Counted from the stretch's first letter, positions 50,332 through 63,236 are shown. The stretch: DNA of 64,000 nt from Enchytraeus crypticus (GCA_905160935.1 CAJHZI010000311.1:87501-151500); one strand, 5' to 3'. Made by a program: numbers and translations. The notes: generated by a model not told the origin, from the sequence alone.

Positions 50332-51792
50332 GTGATATTTGTGCTTTTATGTAACAGCATGCAGAAAGAAAAATGAGAACAGTATCTGGTCTGAATGATA
50401 TAACGAGTTTTCCTGATTTTAGCATGTTCGGCGGATCAGATGAAACGGTATGTGCATTAGCCAATTTAATAATAACTGAATAATTTATATCAAGTGAGGA
50501 GTAAGAATTTACACCAAATAAAGGGTGACCACTCTTCTGGAAAACCGGGAAAAGTCAGGGAATTTGAAAGTGGTCATTGAAAAGTCAGGGAAAATGGAAA
50601 ATGTCGGGGAAAAGTCTGAAAAAATAGAATTTTGGCATTCTTAACATTTTTAGTATGAAAAGTTCAAACACTAAGACGCCAATTGTTGGCACAATTCCAT
50701 AGGAAACAGTCATTAAACCTTTATTATATTATGTGTTATATTATGTCTTTTTTTTGTGTTTGTAATGGGTAACAAGTAATTAGAAAGTAATGGAAACACT
50801 GTAGATCTATCAGTGTAAAATGAAATAGCAAAGTGCATATTGTTTAGAAATCATTTCTGACATTGTTTTCCAACATAGAAATCGATGCTGCGATGGTAAC
50901 GAAATGTCGAGGCACACTGGAAAAGTCAGGGAATTTTGTTGTGGTCTGGAGAGTGGTTACCATGAAAATATAAAAGTCAAGACTATATATGGTAGTGTTT
51001 AATGAAAACTATAAATGAATGTATTAAATACTTTCTGTTCTAAACTTAACAATTTTGTTATTTTTGATGTCCTTTGGTTTAAAAGTTTAAATTTATGGCA
51101 TGGACTGTTCTACTAGGTTTAAGAATTTTGAAGAATACTGAGTTAATTAAGGTTGCATTGTGTAAATATCTTTAAAATGCACTGGATATTGATCCTTAGC
51201 TGTTAATTTATTTTAGTACATACAGTATGAAAGGAGGCGTTATATACCATGGACCTGCCAGTAGGCAGTGAACTAAGAGAGAGAAAGAGAGTATGAAAGG
51301 TATTTAGTGGCTGATGGAACAACTAATAGCAAATGTATCATTTATGTTTTCTCTTATCAGAATTTGCCTGGATCAAGAACTGGATCTCAAAATTCAGCGG
51401 GATCACGAAAGCGGCCTTCATCATCCAAAAAATCGAAAGGTATGAGAAAACTACTACTGTGCATGTATTATATCATTTATAATGGATTTAAAACGTACAT
51501 TATTAATTCGTAATATATTACTATCTACCGTTAGAATTCATAAGATAGTTATCTTGATATATGTGCGGTTTGTCACGTCTCCAGTATTGACGTTATATGA
51601 TGAGGTAGACGTAATCCGACGTTGAATTTGTTAAATTATCCTGAAAGCTGCGTTAGACTCCATGTTTTGAATGTATTAAATTAACCCTATAAGAGGCGCC
51701 CATGGATTAGATATATATAAGCGACATGTAAAGCCTCTATATACTCTATTGTATTTACAGGTGGAAAGAAGAGGCGGAAGTTCAAGAAGTAG
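42307..51792 (+). CDS. NGDN: Neuroguidin (Sas10/Utp3/C1D family), 318 aa, 12 exons
   Basis: Homologue of vertebrate neuroguidin and yeast Lcp5, a nucleolar protein of the small-subunit processome with a second role in eIF4E-dependent translational control. Exons: 42307-42324, 43006-43134, 43747-43884, 45569-45650, 46090-46145, 47054-47156, 47770-47894, 48320-48375, 49171-49219, 50358-50447, 51361-51439, 51761-51792. Phases close exactly. The Sas10/C1D helical domain occupies about residues 15-115 (LLSYLINLTHLMLQKCQG, EQKLKYQIDKLIRMG). An acidic stretch, then KLVPMFYD, ANSAVMRDLYQQYTDGPEEI and YEENYFVRK match conserved positions. The C terminus is basic (GGKKRRKFKK), fitting nucleolar location. 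Several retroelement fragments sit in its introns close to exons 9 and 11. Confidence 0.95.
43901..44200 (-). mobile_element. Element D copy, NGDN intron 3
   Basis: Near full-length reverse copy, starting 17 bp after the exon 3 donor. Confidence 0.6.
46530..46795 (+). mobile_element. 3' end of a non-LTR retrotransposon with (GA)n tail, NGDN intron 5
   Basis: 46545-46769 reads openly as the C-terminal tail common in LINE ORF2 proteins ([37 protein letters not shown]). It ends shortly before GTGCACTAAGAGAGAGAG. This entry defines the family. Confidence 0.75.
47455..47760. repeat. 17-20-bp minisatellite, NGDN intron 6
   Basis: About 15 copies of TAATAACACTGAGTCTCG and variants, ending about 10 bp before the exon 7 acceptor. 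Confidence 0.8.
49340..49570. repeat. Degenerate ~30-bp minisatellite, NGDN intron 9
   Basis: Units with GGCAGCATGCCTCGAGCTGC, locally GC-rich. A second AT-rich degenerate array (GTGATTTACCATATG) follows at 49910-50000. Confidence 0.65.
50165..50335 (+). mobile_element. (TTA)n-tail LINE fragment in NGDN intron 9
   Basis: TTTCTTTCTCTTCAGCATA through GACGTTAAGCC and (TTA)n, ending 22 bp before exon 10. Confidence 0.65.
51225..51295 (+). mobile_element. (GA)n-tail LINE, last 70 bp, NGDN intron 10
   Basis: GGAGGCGTTATATACCATGG through GAGAGAAAGAGAG, 66 bp before exon 11. Shorter remnants of the same end lie at 2980-3080 and 11080-11175. Confidence 0.6.
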
Positions 51793-52055
51793 TCATATAC
51801 ACAGACGATTTCTTACAAGATGATCTACGACGTGTTTGAATGATAGCCTAGTCTGCAGCAAGCTTGTCTGCTAACAAGTGGGCTGCGGATTCATTTTCTA
51901 ACGTCGTTAAAGACTCTTGCATATCGTGATTATATAACTATCTAACAATAGAGTGAATGTTACGCGTTAAATTATCAAGCTGTGGCTCGCATTCTAATAC
52001 TGTTGTTAGTAGTATTATTTAAATGTTGCTTATATAAAATATTTAATGGCTAATT

Positions 52056-52061
52056 AATAAA
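52056..52061 (+). terminator. Poly(A) signal of NGDN
   Basis: First of a run of AATAAA hexamers (also just downstream), about 265 nt after the stop codon. Confidence 0.55.
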
Positions 52062-52489
52062 CAATAAATAACAATAAATCTTAGTTGAATGTTTGATACG
52101 AGTTAATTCAAAATGGACAAAAATATACCCAAAATATTGCAATTAAAATATATACCCAATATATACAATACTACGACCATTCTTTCTAGTATTAAACATT
52201 CTTTTATAAAGTCTTCAATGACGCAAGCAAATGAGCATTTCATCGATCAATTAGTTGTTAAGATATTACCACATATCACTCAAGCCCTTATTGTTGTGAA
52301 GCTACAGCATCCGAGATGCTTTTCCATTGACTTCCTCAGTATCTGCGCAAGTCTTCTACATGATATGTGTAGTTTTCGGTTCGTCTACAGCAAAGTTTCA
52401 AACTGTTGATTTTCTCATTTAAGCAATCAATCAATAAATACATTTAGAATTTTAGATTATAGTTTTACGACTATGTAAACACATTATAG

Positions 52490-52665
52490 TGAAATAACAT
52501 CTGTGAAAATATCTATCACTTTGATACCACAAGTTTAACCCATCCGATAGTTTAGTTAATTATCCATGTAACCCGTCCTGTGAATGTTGGAGATAATGAC
52601 TCTCCGATCAACTCTACTGGGAATTGATCGCAGGACCTCTGGAACAGCCATTTAACATTTCAACA
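52490..52665 (-). mobile_element. SINE-B variant, reverse
   Basis: Body (ACTTGTGGTATCAAAGTGAT on the minus strand) and B-box-like GCGATCAATTCCC. Closest to the variant at 3928. Confidence 0.55.
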
Positions 52666-53522
52666 AGTTACCAAAAGCTATTACATGGAGCTCTTTAGAC
52701 ACCAAGGACTATAGATGAGTCAACGTCAAATATTAGCTGAAATTTAAAACTTCAGTTAACATATTTCACTGTAGGATATGATATATATTATAACATGTTC
52801 ATTGGCAAAGAAATTTTGATATCCAAACGTAGGACAAGGAAACTGAAAAATTCAGTTTGACAATTCAATACGCTGATGCTACCGAGCAAGGAAATATACT
52901 ATTAAAAGTATTCATCAAAATAAATACAAGTATAAATATTCATCTGTTCACAGAATTTCTTAACACTTCATAAAGTTTCACTTCAATACATCTACGAAAT
53001 TTCTTTTACGGGTTCTGATCTAAAACAGGACAATTCAAACATCTGATCACTAGATCAAAAAACATAGCAAAAGCTCCCTCATCTGTTCTAACCCCGGTTT
53101 CATTTATTTACTTGCAAATTAATCTATTTAGTTTTTATTCAATTTATTATATAATTTTTTTGTTTTTGTTTTATTTGTGCACTTACAGGACGTATTTTTG
53201 CACTTACAGGACGTATTGCACTTATTACTTAGATTCTGATAATGCCTATATAATTTTTTCACGCGTTCATTGATGTGATTACTCTGTGAAATTTTGTGAA
53301 AATAAAACATATTTCTCTCTCTCTCTCTCTCTTTATTTAAAATACTATTCTCTAGCACCTTCTGATAGAGGAAAATCTAAGTCGTATTTAATGAAAACCT
53401 TGACCTACAGACTAGTATTTCTAACCCTGTATCGTCTTACAATCAAAAATTTGTCATTTCCTAACTGAAGTCCAGCCATAACAATATTTATGAGATAATA
53501 TGTTTAATAATTAATTACTCAT

Positions 53523-53745
53523 CACCATTATCATCTTCCCCTGTTTACCATTTTAGCTAGAGTCGGGATAGACCTTTTAAACTTTTCATTTTAGATAATT
53601 TTGTAGCAATTTCTGGAGCTTACGCGCTCAACAACCGAATGCCCTTTCAGACGTTGATTTGAAACTTAGTGTGCTTCGACGCCTTTTACGAAACGTGCAG
53701 TCCACAGTTGGTCTATTCTTCAGCAACCCGGACACAACACGGTGC
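53523..53745 (-). mobile_element. Element D copy between NGDN and SLC35C2
   Basis: Reverse, diverged copy. Other partial reverse copies lie at 20080-20218, 27040-27170, 34525-34655, 35608-35740 and 44541-44710, and a plus-strand tail at 49085-49150. Confidence 0.55.
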
Positions 53746-54057
53746 GGGCATATATACATTCTGTTTAGTAATTATTCGATACCAAATAAAATTATACATG
53801 TATAATAGTAGAGTATATTATAGTTTAACAGCGCACAGTAAAATAAGAAACCTATCACTCCATTACGTGTCTCACCGACCTGTACTGGACAACAGAGGCC
53901 CCAAGAAAAAAGTGAATTCTCAAACGTTAACGATTTTAACAGTCAAAATTAAATTGTCATTAGAATATAATTCGATATATACAGTACATTTAATAAATAA
54001 TCAGTTAGTTATCAACGGATGATGTCAGTTAAATATAAACTAAAACATGAGCGAATA

Positions 54058-57000
54058 CTATAACGTTGCCTGGCGCTTTCTATTGCTGGGATTAAGTAGT
54101 TCTTCAGACTCTGGCCCGAAGGCGCTGTCAAGCAAATTCTGAGCGGAGCTGTGGTGATAAGTTACCTTCGTTTCTCGATTTACTGCAAAGAAATACAAAT
54201 ATATAATAAAAACTAAATAATTTATATAAAAAAACTAATTAGTTTGAATGTGTAAAGGTAAATGCACATTTCTACGATAGCGTCATACACGCACGACTAA
54301 TTATAATACGTCAACAAGGTGTGTAATAAGTTTGTAAGAAATTTGTAATAGGTTTGCAATAGGTTTGTAATAGGTTTGTAATAGGTTTGTAGTGGGCTTG
54401 TAACAGGTTTGTAACAGGTTTACAATTAGCCACAGAGGCGCTAAGGGTTTAGTTACAACTACTGGCTAAGACGATGGCATGTTGGCAAGTTGTTCGACAG
54501 CGGATTCAGTAGTGGCAGGGTTCAAATCCAGTGCTCTCCCAGTCAATGACATGTCATACAGCACAAAACATTCTTCAAAAAGTGATGCACAAAATAGCTT
54601 CTTATAGAAACTCTCTCACTCTGTCAGTGGGTTCAACACGCAATATATATACTATCACGCTCTCTCAAGAGCAAGCCATCGACCAACATATATGTCTAAA
54701 CACAACAGCTACACTTTAACTAACCTCATATTTAGGTTTAGAAAACAATTTTTAAAATTAAATACGCCTAACTAAATAACATATAAAATACAAGTAAAAT
54801 TTAAATAAAATTCCACTTAAATTTAAAAGAAAATTGAAACATTTAATGTTAATTTAAACTCTAATAATAATTAATAATTGTAGTAAGTTTAGATGTAAGA
54901 TAATGACTTCCAACAAGTAAACACTTACAGTAATAGGCTTTCAGGAAGACATGAATAGCGATACCAATAAGGCACATAAATAGGCCAATCACGTTAAACG
55001 AGGTCATAACGTCCCCATTAACAAATGCAGCCAGTAGCAAGGTTATCACTTCCTACAACATAAACCAGCACAACTCGCACATTAAGTGAATTAAATTTAT
55101 TAGTGCAAAGCTTCCTTGAGACAAACAATGCCCAATATTATAATTATATATATCATTGCAATAAAGACCCATCAATGACGACCAGATACTTAAAAGCAGT
55201 TAAACTTTACTTATACATCGACTAGTACTTAACTAAAAAATATTTAAACTTTTTAGCTAACCTTTGTCTAAAGCTTCAGTAAAAAATTTAAAACAAATCT
55301 CGCATACAATCTTAAGGCGACATTTAACAATTTTCATCTAACTAAATCGAGTCGTAACTTTTTTCGTTATCCACGTTTTAGTTAACTAAAAATACAAATT
55401 TTCTAAAGTTCTCTGAAAAGTAAAAGCTGGTAAAGCTATGGTTAACGTCAGTTTCCTCACTCGAAAGCGATGTCAGTGACGGGCGAGCCCAGGATTTGAA
55501 CCCGCACCTACTGATCCGCGGTCGAGTATCTAACCGACTTCGCCACTGATTCCAGCCCGTGGCGAAGTTACAAAATAGTTACAAAATAGTTACAGAAATA
55601 GTTTTTGAATAGTTACAAAACCCAATCAATTCTATCGTCAGGGAGGGCTTGACTCATGGAGAAGTCCTAGTGGCCTGATACTCATGATCAATATGCAAGC
55701 AGAAGTTATTTAAATGCAATATATACTACGCACAGTACGAAATACTATAAATAATATAAATAATAATATAAATAATATAAATACGTGAAAAGCACATGCA
55801 TATACTAAATAACACTCTCCCTCTCTCTCTCTTAGTGCACTACTTACCGTCAGATCCATGATATATAACGCCTCTACCCTTCTCAGTCCTTCGCTTTCCT
55901 CTTCATGTCCACATATGAGTGGGTCTTTAAATCATCTAGCATTCCTAATCTCGGCCTGTCTGTCTCTATTTCCATGCATTCTGCCTTCTATGACCTCTTT
56001 TAGTAGACTTCCACCCTTAGATTTTATTCTATCCAACTGTTTTTCCTATTTCATAATGCATTTATCAACTGTCTATTCATACCAACTCTTCGTACATGTA
56101 AAGCTGGTAAACCTAAGGTTAACGTCAGTTTCCTCACTCGAAAGCGATGTCCGTGGCGGGCGAGCCCAGGATTTGAACCCCACACCTACTGATCTGCGGT
56201 CGAGTGGCTTACCGTCTTCGCCACTGGCTCCAGCCAGTAATATTACTTACGTACTGAAGTAACACTACAAAAAGTACATGCGAATATACTGTCTTAAATA
56301 TAACCATTACAAAGAATATAGCACAACTAATGTCAGATCAGACATATTCAGTACCTTGAAGATACTGGCTACAGACAGAGTTAGCCCGGAAGTCCTGGAA
56401 ACGACTAGGATTTCAGACAACTCCAGTAGGAATGCAAGGAACGCTCCAGCAAACAGGAGCGTCAGGTTGCGAAGAAGTAGATGTCCATCCTGATAGCCAA
56501 AAGCGTACTCACTGGTGGCTATGCCAAGTCCTGTACAGAGAGACAAATGTGTACTACTAGCTTAAACTAAATAAAGTTACACCAAATTAACTTAATTACG
56601 CAATCAAATTTAGTCTTACAACTATTGTAATTTAGTCTTACAACTATTGTAATTTAGTCTTACAACTATTGTAATTTAGTCTTACAACTATTCTTCACCA
56701 CTGCATTTAAGATTTCCTACATCAATAATGCTACCAATCAACCAAAAGTTACATTTTTGTGATCAGACATTTGCCAACTACTAAAAATAGAGAACTAGCA
56801 ATAGAAAAGAAGTTTGTTCGTTTTTAGTAACGAACCTTCAAATCCCGTGGAGAGAGAAAAGAGAAAAGTTTTTCAGCGTTTAGTAGCAAACCTTCAAATC
56901 ATGTGGAGAGAGAAAAGAGAAAAGTTTGTTAGTTTTTAGTAGCAAACCTTCAAATCCTGTGGAGAGAGAAAAGAGAAAAGTTTGTTAGTTTTTAGTAGCA

Positions 57001-60000
57001 AACCTTCAAATCCTGTGGAAAGGGGTAGAAGAGAGAGAATCATCCAAGGCTGTATGTGGTACATCATGTCCAGAGGATTGCTCAAACCTTTCAACACACA
57101 GTACTAATTATTTCTACATGTAGTAGCTAATACAAATAATCGTTAATTACTAATATATAGCTTTTATTTCACCAATCAGGTAACAAGACAAGAAACAAAC
57201 TACAATACAATCATACAGATAAACACAAAAATAGCACTGCAAAAATTTGACGCAAGCATACACTCAATCAATCAACTAAAAATTAACAACTAAAACTAAT
57301 TAAATGATAATTAAATGATAATTAAAATTAAATGGCAATAATTCTGATGTAGACGTAGAGCTATTAAATTAACAAGAAAGTTGTAAAAAAGCTAATGTTA
57401 ACGTCAGTTGCCTCACTCAAAAGCGATGTCAGTGACGGGCGAGCCCAGGATGTGAACATCGCACATACTGATCCGCGGTCGAGTATCTTACCGACATCGC
57501 CACTGGCTCCAGCCAGTAACAACAAAATAAAAAAATATAAAACTGATTGTCGTTCTAACCGGATTCGTCCCGCTGCAGGACAACCTGGGTGAGGGTCCAG
57601 CGTAACCCACTGACAAACGAAGCGAGAAGAAGAAGCAGAAACCCGACCGGATGAAACTGAGTCGACTCGTACGTAAACATAAACAATCCCGTGGCGATAA
57701 ACAACACGACGGCTACCAGAGATATTCTCTGCAGTGAAACAAAAACAAATAGATTATGACAATATCATGCACCTGAACTATGCGGTAGACTCTGCGGTAA
57801 AAGCGACAAAAAATAGTTATACAAGCTAATGGTAAAGCTAATGTTAACGTCAGCTTCCTCACTCGAAAGCGATGTCAGTGACGGGCGAGCCCAGGATTTG
57901 AACCCTGCATATACTGATCCGCGGTCGAGTATCTTACCGATGTCCCCACTGGCTCCAGCCAGTACCGTAGATAATGGCAATATCATGCACATAATATAAA
58001 TCAGCAACATAACTGCTAAATAAAAGCTATCCGCTGCAGTAAAACAACAACAATTTCTATTAAAGTTACTTAGTACACCATCAGCTACACTACATACATG
58101 TTAACCTCTCAAATGATAACAAAAACCAGGGAATATCTCTGGTAGCAACAACAACAACAGCAGCGTTAAATAGAAGTTCATGACAATGTCAATCACCCCA
58201 CAAATACAATTATACATGTATATAAATGAACCACACACCCGATATCAGACATAGCTTCCATTAAGAATCAACAATGATTTGATGGCTATAATCAACGTAT
58301 TCAAAACGCACCTTAATTCAAATGTTTCATATCGTTTTATGGCAAGTCATATTGCAATGTAAAAGGCCACCTTCGTTAAGCCATAAACTAAAGAATCTAT
58401 ATATTAGTAAAGAAAATATAGTAATTTAAAACAACGCTTTTCCTACTTTGCTACTTTTTAAATACTAAAATTTATTCTTAGACTTACTAACTAACATAGT
58501 TAAGCAATAACTAACTAACATAGTTAAGCAATAACTAACTAACATAGTTAAGCAATAACTAACTAACATAGTTAAGCATTTACTAACTAACACAGTTAAG
58601 CAATAACTAACTAACACAGTTCAGCAATAACTAACTAACACAGTTAAGCAATAACTAACTAACACAGTTCAGCAATAACTAACTAACGTAGCTAAGCAAC
58701 AAGGAATTCAAAGAAGCTAATATGCGAGCAGACATACCGGTCTCTCCAGCCGGAATATGAAGGAGAAGAAGAGAATGAACACTATTACTGTTGTTTTCGT
58801 CATGGTGTACCTGTGCAAAAATAAAAAGTACCTAATAAGCAATCATTGATTGATTGATAAATTCATCGATTGATTGATTGATGGAGTCTTCAATAGAGAT
58901 ATCGATTCATTGTTAGATTGATCGATTCATCGATTGATTTATCGTTTAACTGAGTCAACAATTGACAGAATGACCCACAGATTGACTGATTTAAGTCAAT
59001 ACATGACATATTGATTGACTGCTTGCTTGCTTGAGTCAACAATTGACAGATTGACTGAATGATTTTATCGTCTCTACTTACAACGATACAGTAACAAACG
59101 CGAAGCTCCAGTTGGACAGTCCAATATCCAGAGATCCTGTTACTCCTGAAACAGACAATCAGGTCTAGTAACCTAGTGACAAGAGGCCACAAACGATGCA
59201 ACAGCTAGACCTTCGAAGTAAGAAATATGAGTGATCTATTAGTCTAACACACAGAAATCATTACCACATGGCTACGAGACTCCTCACTTCCATATCTGCA
59301 TTAGTCGTCTCTTCCAAACACGTGCAGTTGTCGGTAGGTTTAAATCTAATTTTTTTCAAATCTACTCGGGTAACATTCTTGAAAGTACTTAGATATATTA
59401 TATTGGTGTATATATTCATAAAGATTCGATAGCAACTATAAATAATGAATTTGCAAATTGCAATCATAAAAATCTGAGTAGTTTTCTCAAAAAATTGCAA
59501 ATTATTTAGATATAATTATCAATATATGAAGGACATTTTAATTTTAATTGTACAGTGTGCAGAGAATTATGCTGCGATTTAACCTGTGTAAATATTTATA
59601 TAATTTTTAGATAATGAAAAGGACATACAAAGTTATCAATCCCTATGTGTATTAAATATATATATATTTATAAGTGTCCATAAATTTTAAGAATACAGTT
59701 TAGCCATAAACTGCATACTGAGCAACTTCAGCAAACAACAGTAAATTCCCTTAAGAACCCAAATGCCAACATGAACAAAGCAAAGACAAATTGTTATGGA
59801 ATGGCAAACCTACTGTATAATAATACAAGATTGATCGTTCGGTTCAAACCTGCTTAACTATATAAGGAAGCAAAAGGTGTGCATGACTTATGACTGCCTT
59901 TGACCTGACATCAGAATCCAATAATAATGGATAGATATCCTTTCATGTGTTTTGTATACTGCGCTACTCAAAATAAATGAGTATGAATGTGTGTGTGTAT

Positions 60001-63000
60001 GTGTGTTTCAGTGCATGTTAAAATGCACGTATGTCTGATTATATGAGCTTCTATGTTTAACTTTGTGTATGATGTGTATGTATAGTATATGTGTGTGTTG
60101 CACTGTGCATATGTGTGTCAGTGTGTGTGTGTGTGTAAGTGTGTGTGTATCAGTGTGTGCACAAGCTATAAAGAATTACTCTCAAATAATAGTTTTGAGC
60201 TGTTGTATATCCTGTTTAGTGTCATCTGCTACCTAGGCTAATCAATAAAAGCATAATGTCAGTCAGTCAGCTGGATTATAAAACATGTTAAAAGTCCTGT
60301 TTTGTATTGATTACACTGTTCAACATAACACAAAAGCCTTGCAGTATATTGTATATGCTCCAAAAACACTAAATACATTTTTCATCTAAAGTAAGTTTTT
60401 ATTTAGGTTCCATGGCCCTGCATATAAGCAGATTACACTGTACATACAAAATCTAATCACAAAGCAGGTTCCACTTGGAAAGGTTTGCTTTTCAATGTCA
60501 GATTAACTTATTTTTAAACAATTATATCGCAATGTTAGTGGCTATCCACAGCCATCCTCAGTGTCTGAGCTAGACAGGTCTTACAAAATGTGCAGTCTCT
60601 TTTAAATCCATATGCATACTTAGTTTCTGGGATCTAAAATAGTAAATGAAATGTTAATTATACATAAATATGAAGTATTCTGCATACAGATAAAATATAA
60701 CTAAATCAACTGTTTTATAACATTCATAACAAAAATTTATATTAAATACTTCTTGATTCAACTAATTGTTCAATTACTTTTAAAAGTTTTAATTACTCCT
60801 TGCCTCATATATATTAGAAATCAATTTACAATTTCTATATACTAGAGTTGTCCTTCTGAAAATGTACATATTTAACTAAATTATTCAAAACAGGCAACCA
60901 AAACATGCATCCTAAACTATACTTGTAAACGTACTCTGATTTATACAATTGGCCGTTCTAATGCTGGAGATTAAATTACAATCAATTCCTCCTAAAAGTG
61001 TGACGATTCATTGTCAAGGTTGAACGATGTAGCCAATAGGAAATATGTAAGCAGACACTAGAAGGTGAAGGCCGTATGCAGTTTGTTGACATGCAAATGC
61101 TGTTTCTGTGTTGTTGATCCTAGAAGTTTGATATTAAAAGCACAAAATAATCGTTTTAAATGAGTTTCTTTCTTATTAGAAGAGAGGTAACGGTAAAATG
61201 CTTTGCAGCCGTATGTAATCATCAGCTTCTGTGGGGTAAATGCTAATATAAATGTCAATTTAAGGAACATTTTAAAATTTTTCTTGTATTTATCATTGTA
61301 TTCAGTGCATTGTTTGTCAACAAACGACTGTCAGCTGTAGGGTCGTCACAAGAACCATGATGTCATGACTTTTATGCAGGATTACAACTACATTAGTCAA
61401 GCAGATAGATATAAAAATGTCATCACACCAGGTGGAGCCACTTGTTTAAAGTATTCCCTCCATCCCAGCGTAACTCTCTCTTTGCCAGACCGGCAGTACA
61501 GTATCCATCGAATAATCGCCGCAAGCACAAACTTTGTAATTAGATGCGTCATAGTTATTGATAATGGATACCGGAAGTGCTACAAATAAACAAAATTTTA
61601 GACTTTATTAAAAAGACAATCCATGAATAAGTTACATATTCAAACAATCTGTCTTACTAATTGTACTCTCACTCTTTAGGGTTCAACCAAGTGGCAGGTT
61701 CAAGGCACATAAGTCTACTCACATGCTGCTTTCACTGATTATCGAGTTAATCCATTCACAAAAGACTATGCTTTTTCCATGCATTAATATAGCCTATAGC
61801 TTGAGGTACTATGGCTACTGAGGTGGTTTTATCCATTGCCTTCTTAGTTCCTGCTGAGTTGTGTCTTATAACACATGCAGTTTAAGGCAAGTGCAAGTCT
61901 AATAAGTGCAAGTAATTGTTACCATGTGAGTTCTAGAGTATATTTGCTTGTTTTAAACAGTATTTAATAGTCTTAAAGTATAGAGATGACTTTGCATGAT
62001 ACCCTCTAATAAACATTAATTGTACTTAAAAAAGTAGACAAACACAACCGGATTTGAATATTTATCAGTTTTGTTTCAATTCAAATTCATTAGTAAAGAC
62101 TGTCTTTTACATCGTTCAACTAAAACTACTATATTTCCAGAAATATTCCTACTTGTAGAAAAAGATATAAAACGTTGACATATAAATAAGCCATTAATTG
62201 TGCCAAATAATTTTATTCTTATAGTGGCAAAAAATATTTAACAATTTTCATTTACAGTTTAACCTAGAAATACTAGAAATGAAAATAGTTCTAAAATATT
62301 ACATCTAAAATATTATATTCGTGGCAACAAATATGATACTGATTGACACAATTAGGATCTGTAAAAACTTGTGTTGACTGAATTTGTTTCATTTTGAGAA
62401 AACATTACATTACTAGCATCATATAAAGACCTTTGTCAGACTATCTAATCTTTTCAGTTTTGGCCAAGATCGGATTCAAAGAACAGCCTTATCAAATTTA
62501 CTGATTGCAAAATTACCAAAAATAGCGAAGTTATCAACAGAAAATTTCTGATTTCTTAAGACATAGAATAAATATAGAATTATTTATAAAAATTTAAGTC
62601 GGTCACGTACAAAGTAATAAAAAGCCACTTAAAAGATCACAATTTTTCAGACAAAGCTATATTTTTTAAATGACACAAGGCGATTCATTTGTGAAATATT
62701 ATTGGTAAATGGTAGTTGTTAATCAGTCGAGAGCTCCTTTTGCAATTGATAAGCACTGTATAACAGACACAGAGAGATGAAATGGGAAACTACATTAGAT
62801 ATTACATAACCAAGGCTGAAAATCACATTTTTGTCCAGTATTTTAGCTGGTGTAATTAATTCTTGGTCTACACACTCTGGCTCACTATGTTCATGACACC
62901 CAGCGACTAAGCAAAGACTGTGAGATATGTTGATCAACGGAAGGCTCGTATTTAATGATTTTATAGATAGTGAATTCGAATAAGTATTTTTCAAATGTAA

Positions 63001-63236
63001 GAAAACAGTTCAAGGGATAGAGTCACCCATAAACACTTTTACGAGATAGGATGACTTACCCGAATAAATCGTTGATTATAGAATGTTAAAGTGATTGAGA
63101 ATGTGTAGAAGACGGCAATGCAGCAGATGGTCTTGAATGCTGAACGGATATCGACTTTTGGACAGATGGCGTGAGGTCGCGTGCGCGACAGTATCACGCC
63201 TTTGATATCCTTCGCCAAACTGCTTCTACGTCCCAT
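54058..63236 (-). CDS. SLC35C2: SLC35C2-type nucleotide-sugar transporter, 380 aa, 9 exons
   Basis: Multi-pass Golgi/ERGIC protein of the drug/metabolite transporter clan. In mammals it promotes Notch fucosylation. Exons on the minus strand: 63236-63060, 61579-61429, 59145-59082, 58810-58738, 57728-57560, 57087-57004, 56530-56355, 55052-54929, 54182-54058. Phases close exactly. Family stretches include [98 protein letters not shown] and [10 protein letters not shown]. About ten hydrophobic segments are visible. The N terminus is some 20 residues longer than the human protein and basic. Human length is 365 aa. A 56-bp minisatellite includes the end of exon 6. Confidence 0.95.
54305..54425. repeat. 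11-12-bp minisatellite, SLC35C2 intron 8
   Basis: About nine copies of GGTTTGTAATA. Confidence 0.75.
54455..54560 (+). mobile_element. SINE-A, diverged, in SLC35C2 intron 8
   Basis: Diverged head with GACGATGGCATG and B-box GGGTTCAAATCC, then CAATGACATG. The tail is lost. Confidence 0.5.
55420..55557 (-). mobile_element. SINE-A in SLC35C2 intron 7
   Basis: Near full-length copy. Same strand as the host gene. Confidence 0.75.
55810..56095 (-). mobile_element. (GA)n-tail LINE fragment, SLC35C2 intron 7
   Basis: Reverse copy: (CT)n then TTAGTGCACTACTTACCG, followed by the ORF end on the minus strand. Confidence 0.7.
56098..56236 (-). mobile_element. SINE-A next to a (GA)n-tail LINE copy, SLC35C2 intron 7
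   Basis: Full-length copy abutting the 5'-truncated edge of the LINE fragment 55810-56095. Confidence 0.75.
56609..56692. repeat. 22-bp minisatellite, SLC35C2 intron 6
   Basis: Four copies of TTTAGTCTTACAACTATTG plus TAA. Confidence 0.85.
56825..57030. repeat. 56-bp minisatellite carrying the SLC35C2 exon 6 donor
   Basis: Units marked by AACCTTCAAATC at 56833, 56889, 56945 and 57001 (exact 56-bp spacing). On the gene strand each carries GATTTGAAG followed by GTT. The copy at 57001 is the real end of exon 6. Confidence 0.92.
57388..57517 (-). mobile_element. SINE-A, SLC35C2 intron 5
   Basis: Near full-length copy ending 43 bp from exon 5 of SLC35C2. Confidence 0.75.
57823..57961 (-). mobile_element. 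SINE-A, SLC35C2 intron 4
   Basis: Near full-length copy about 95 bp upstream of exon 5 in transcript sense. Confidence 0.75.
58484..58692. repeat. 24-bp minisatellite, SLC35C2 intron 4
   Basis: About nine copies of TAACTAACATAGTTAAGCAA plus TAAC, starting about 45 bp after the exon 4 donor. Confidence 0.85.
59985..60160. repeat. (GT)n-rich tract, SLC35C2 intron 2
   Basis: Interrupted GTGTGTAT repeats. Confidence 0.8.

Larger units (their letters stand above)
52062..54057. other. Convergent intergenic region NGDN / SLC35C2
   Basis: Holds a SINE-B variant, a CT tract at 53313-53333 and an element D copy. No gene seen. Confidence 0.55.

Noticed and set aside
58484-58692. Regularly spaced direct repeats resembling a CRISPR array
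   Set aside because: Units are contiguous without unique spacers, and this is an animal intron. It is a minisatellite. The same applies to the other arrays.
62719-62994. 91-aa minus-strand open frame with hydrophobic end in SLC35C2 intron 1
   Set aside because: Exons 1 and 2 of SLC35C2 join directly in phase and match the family, leaving no place for it. No homologue recognised.
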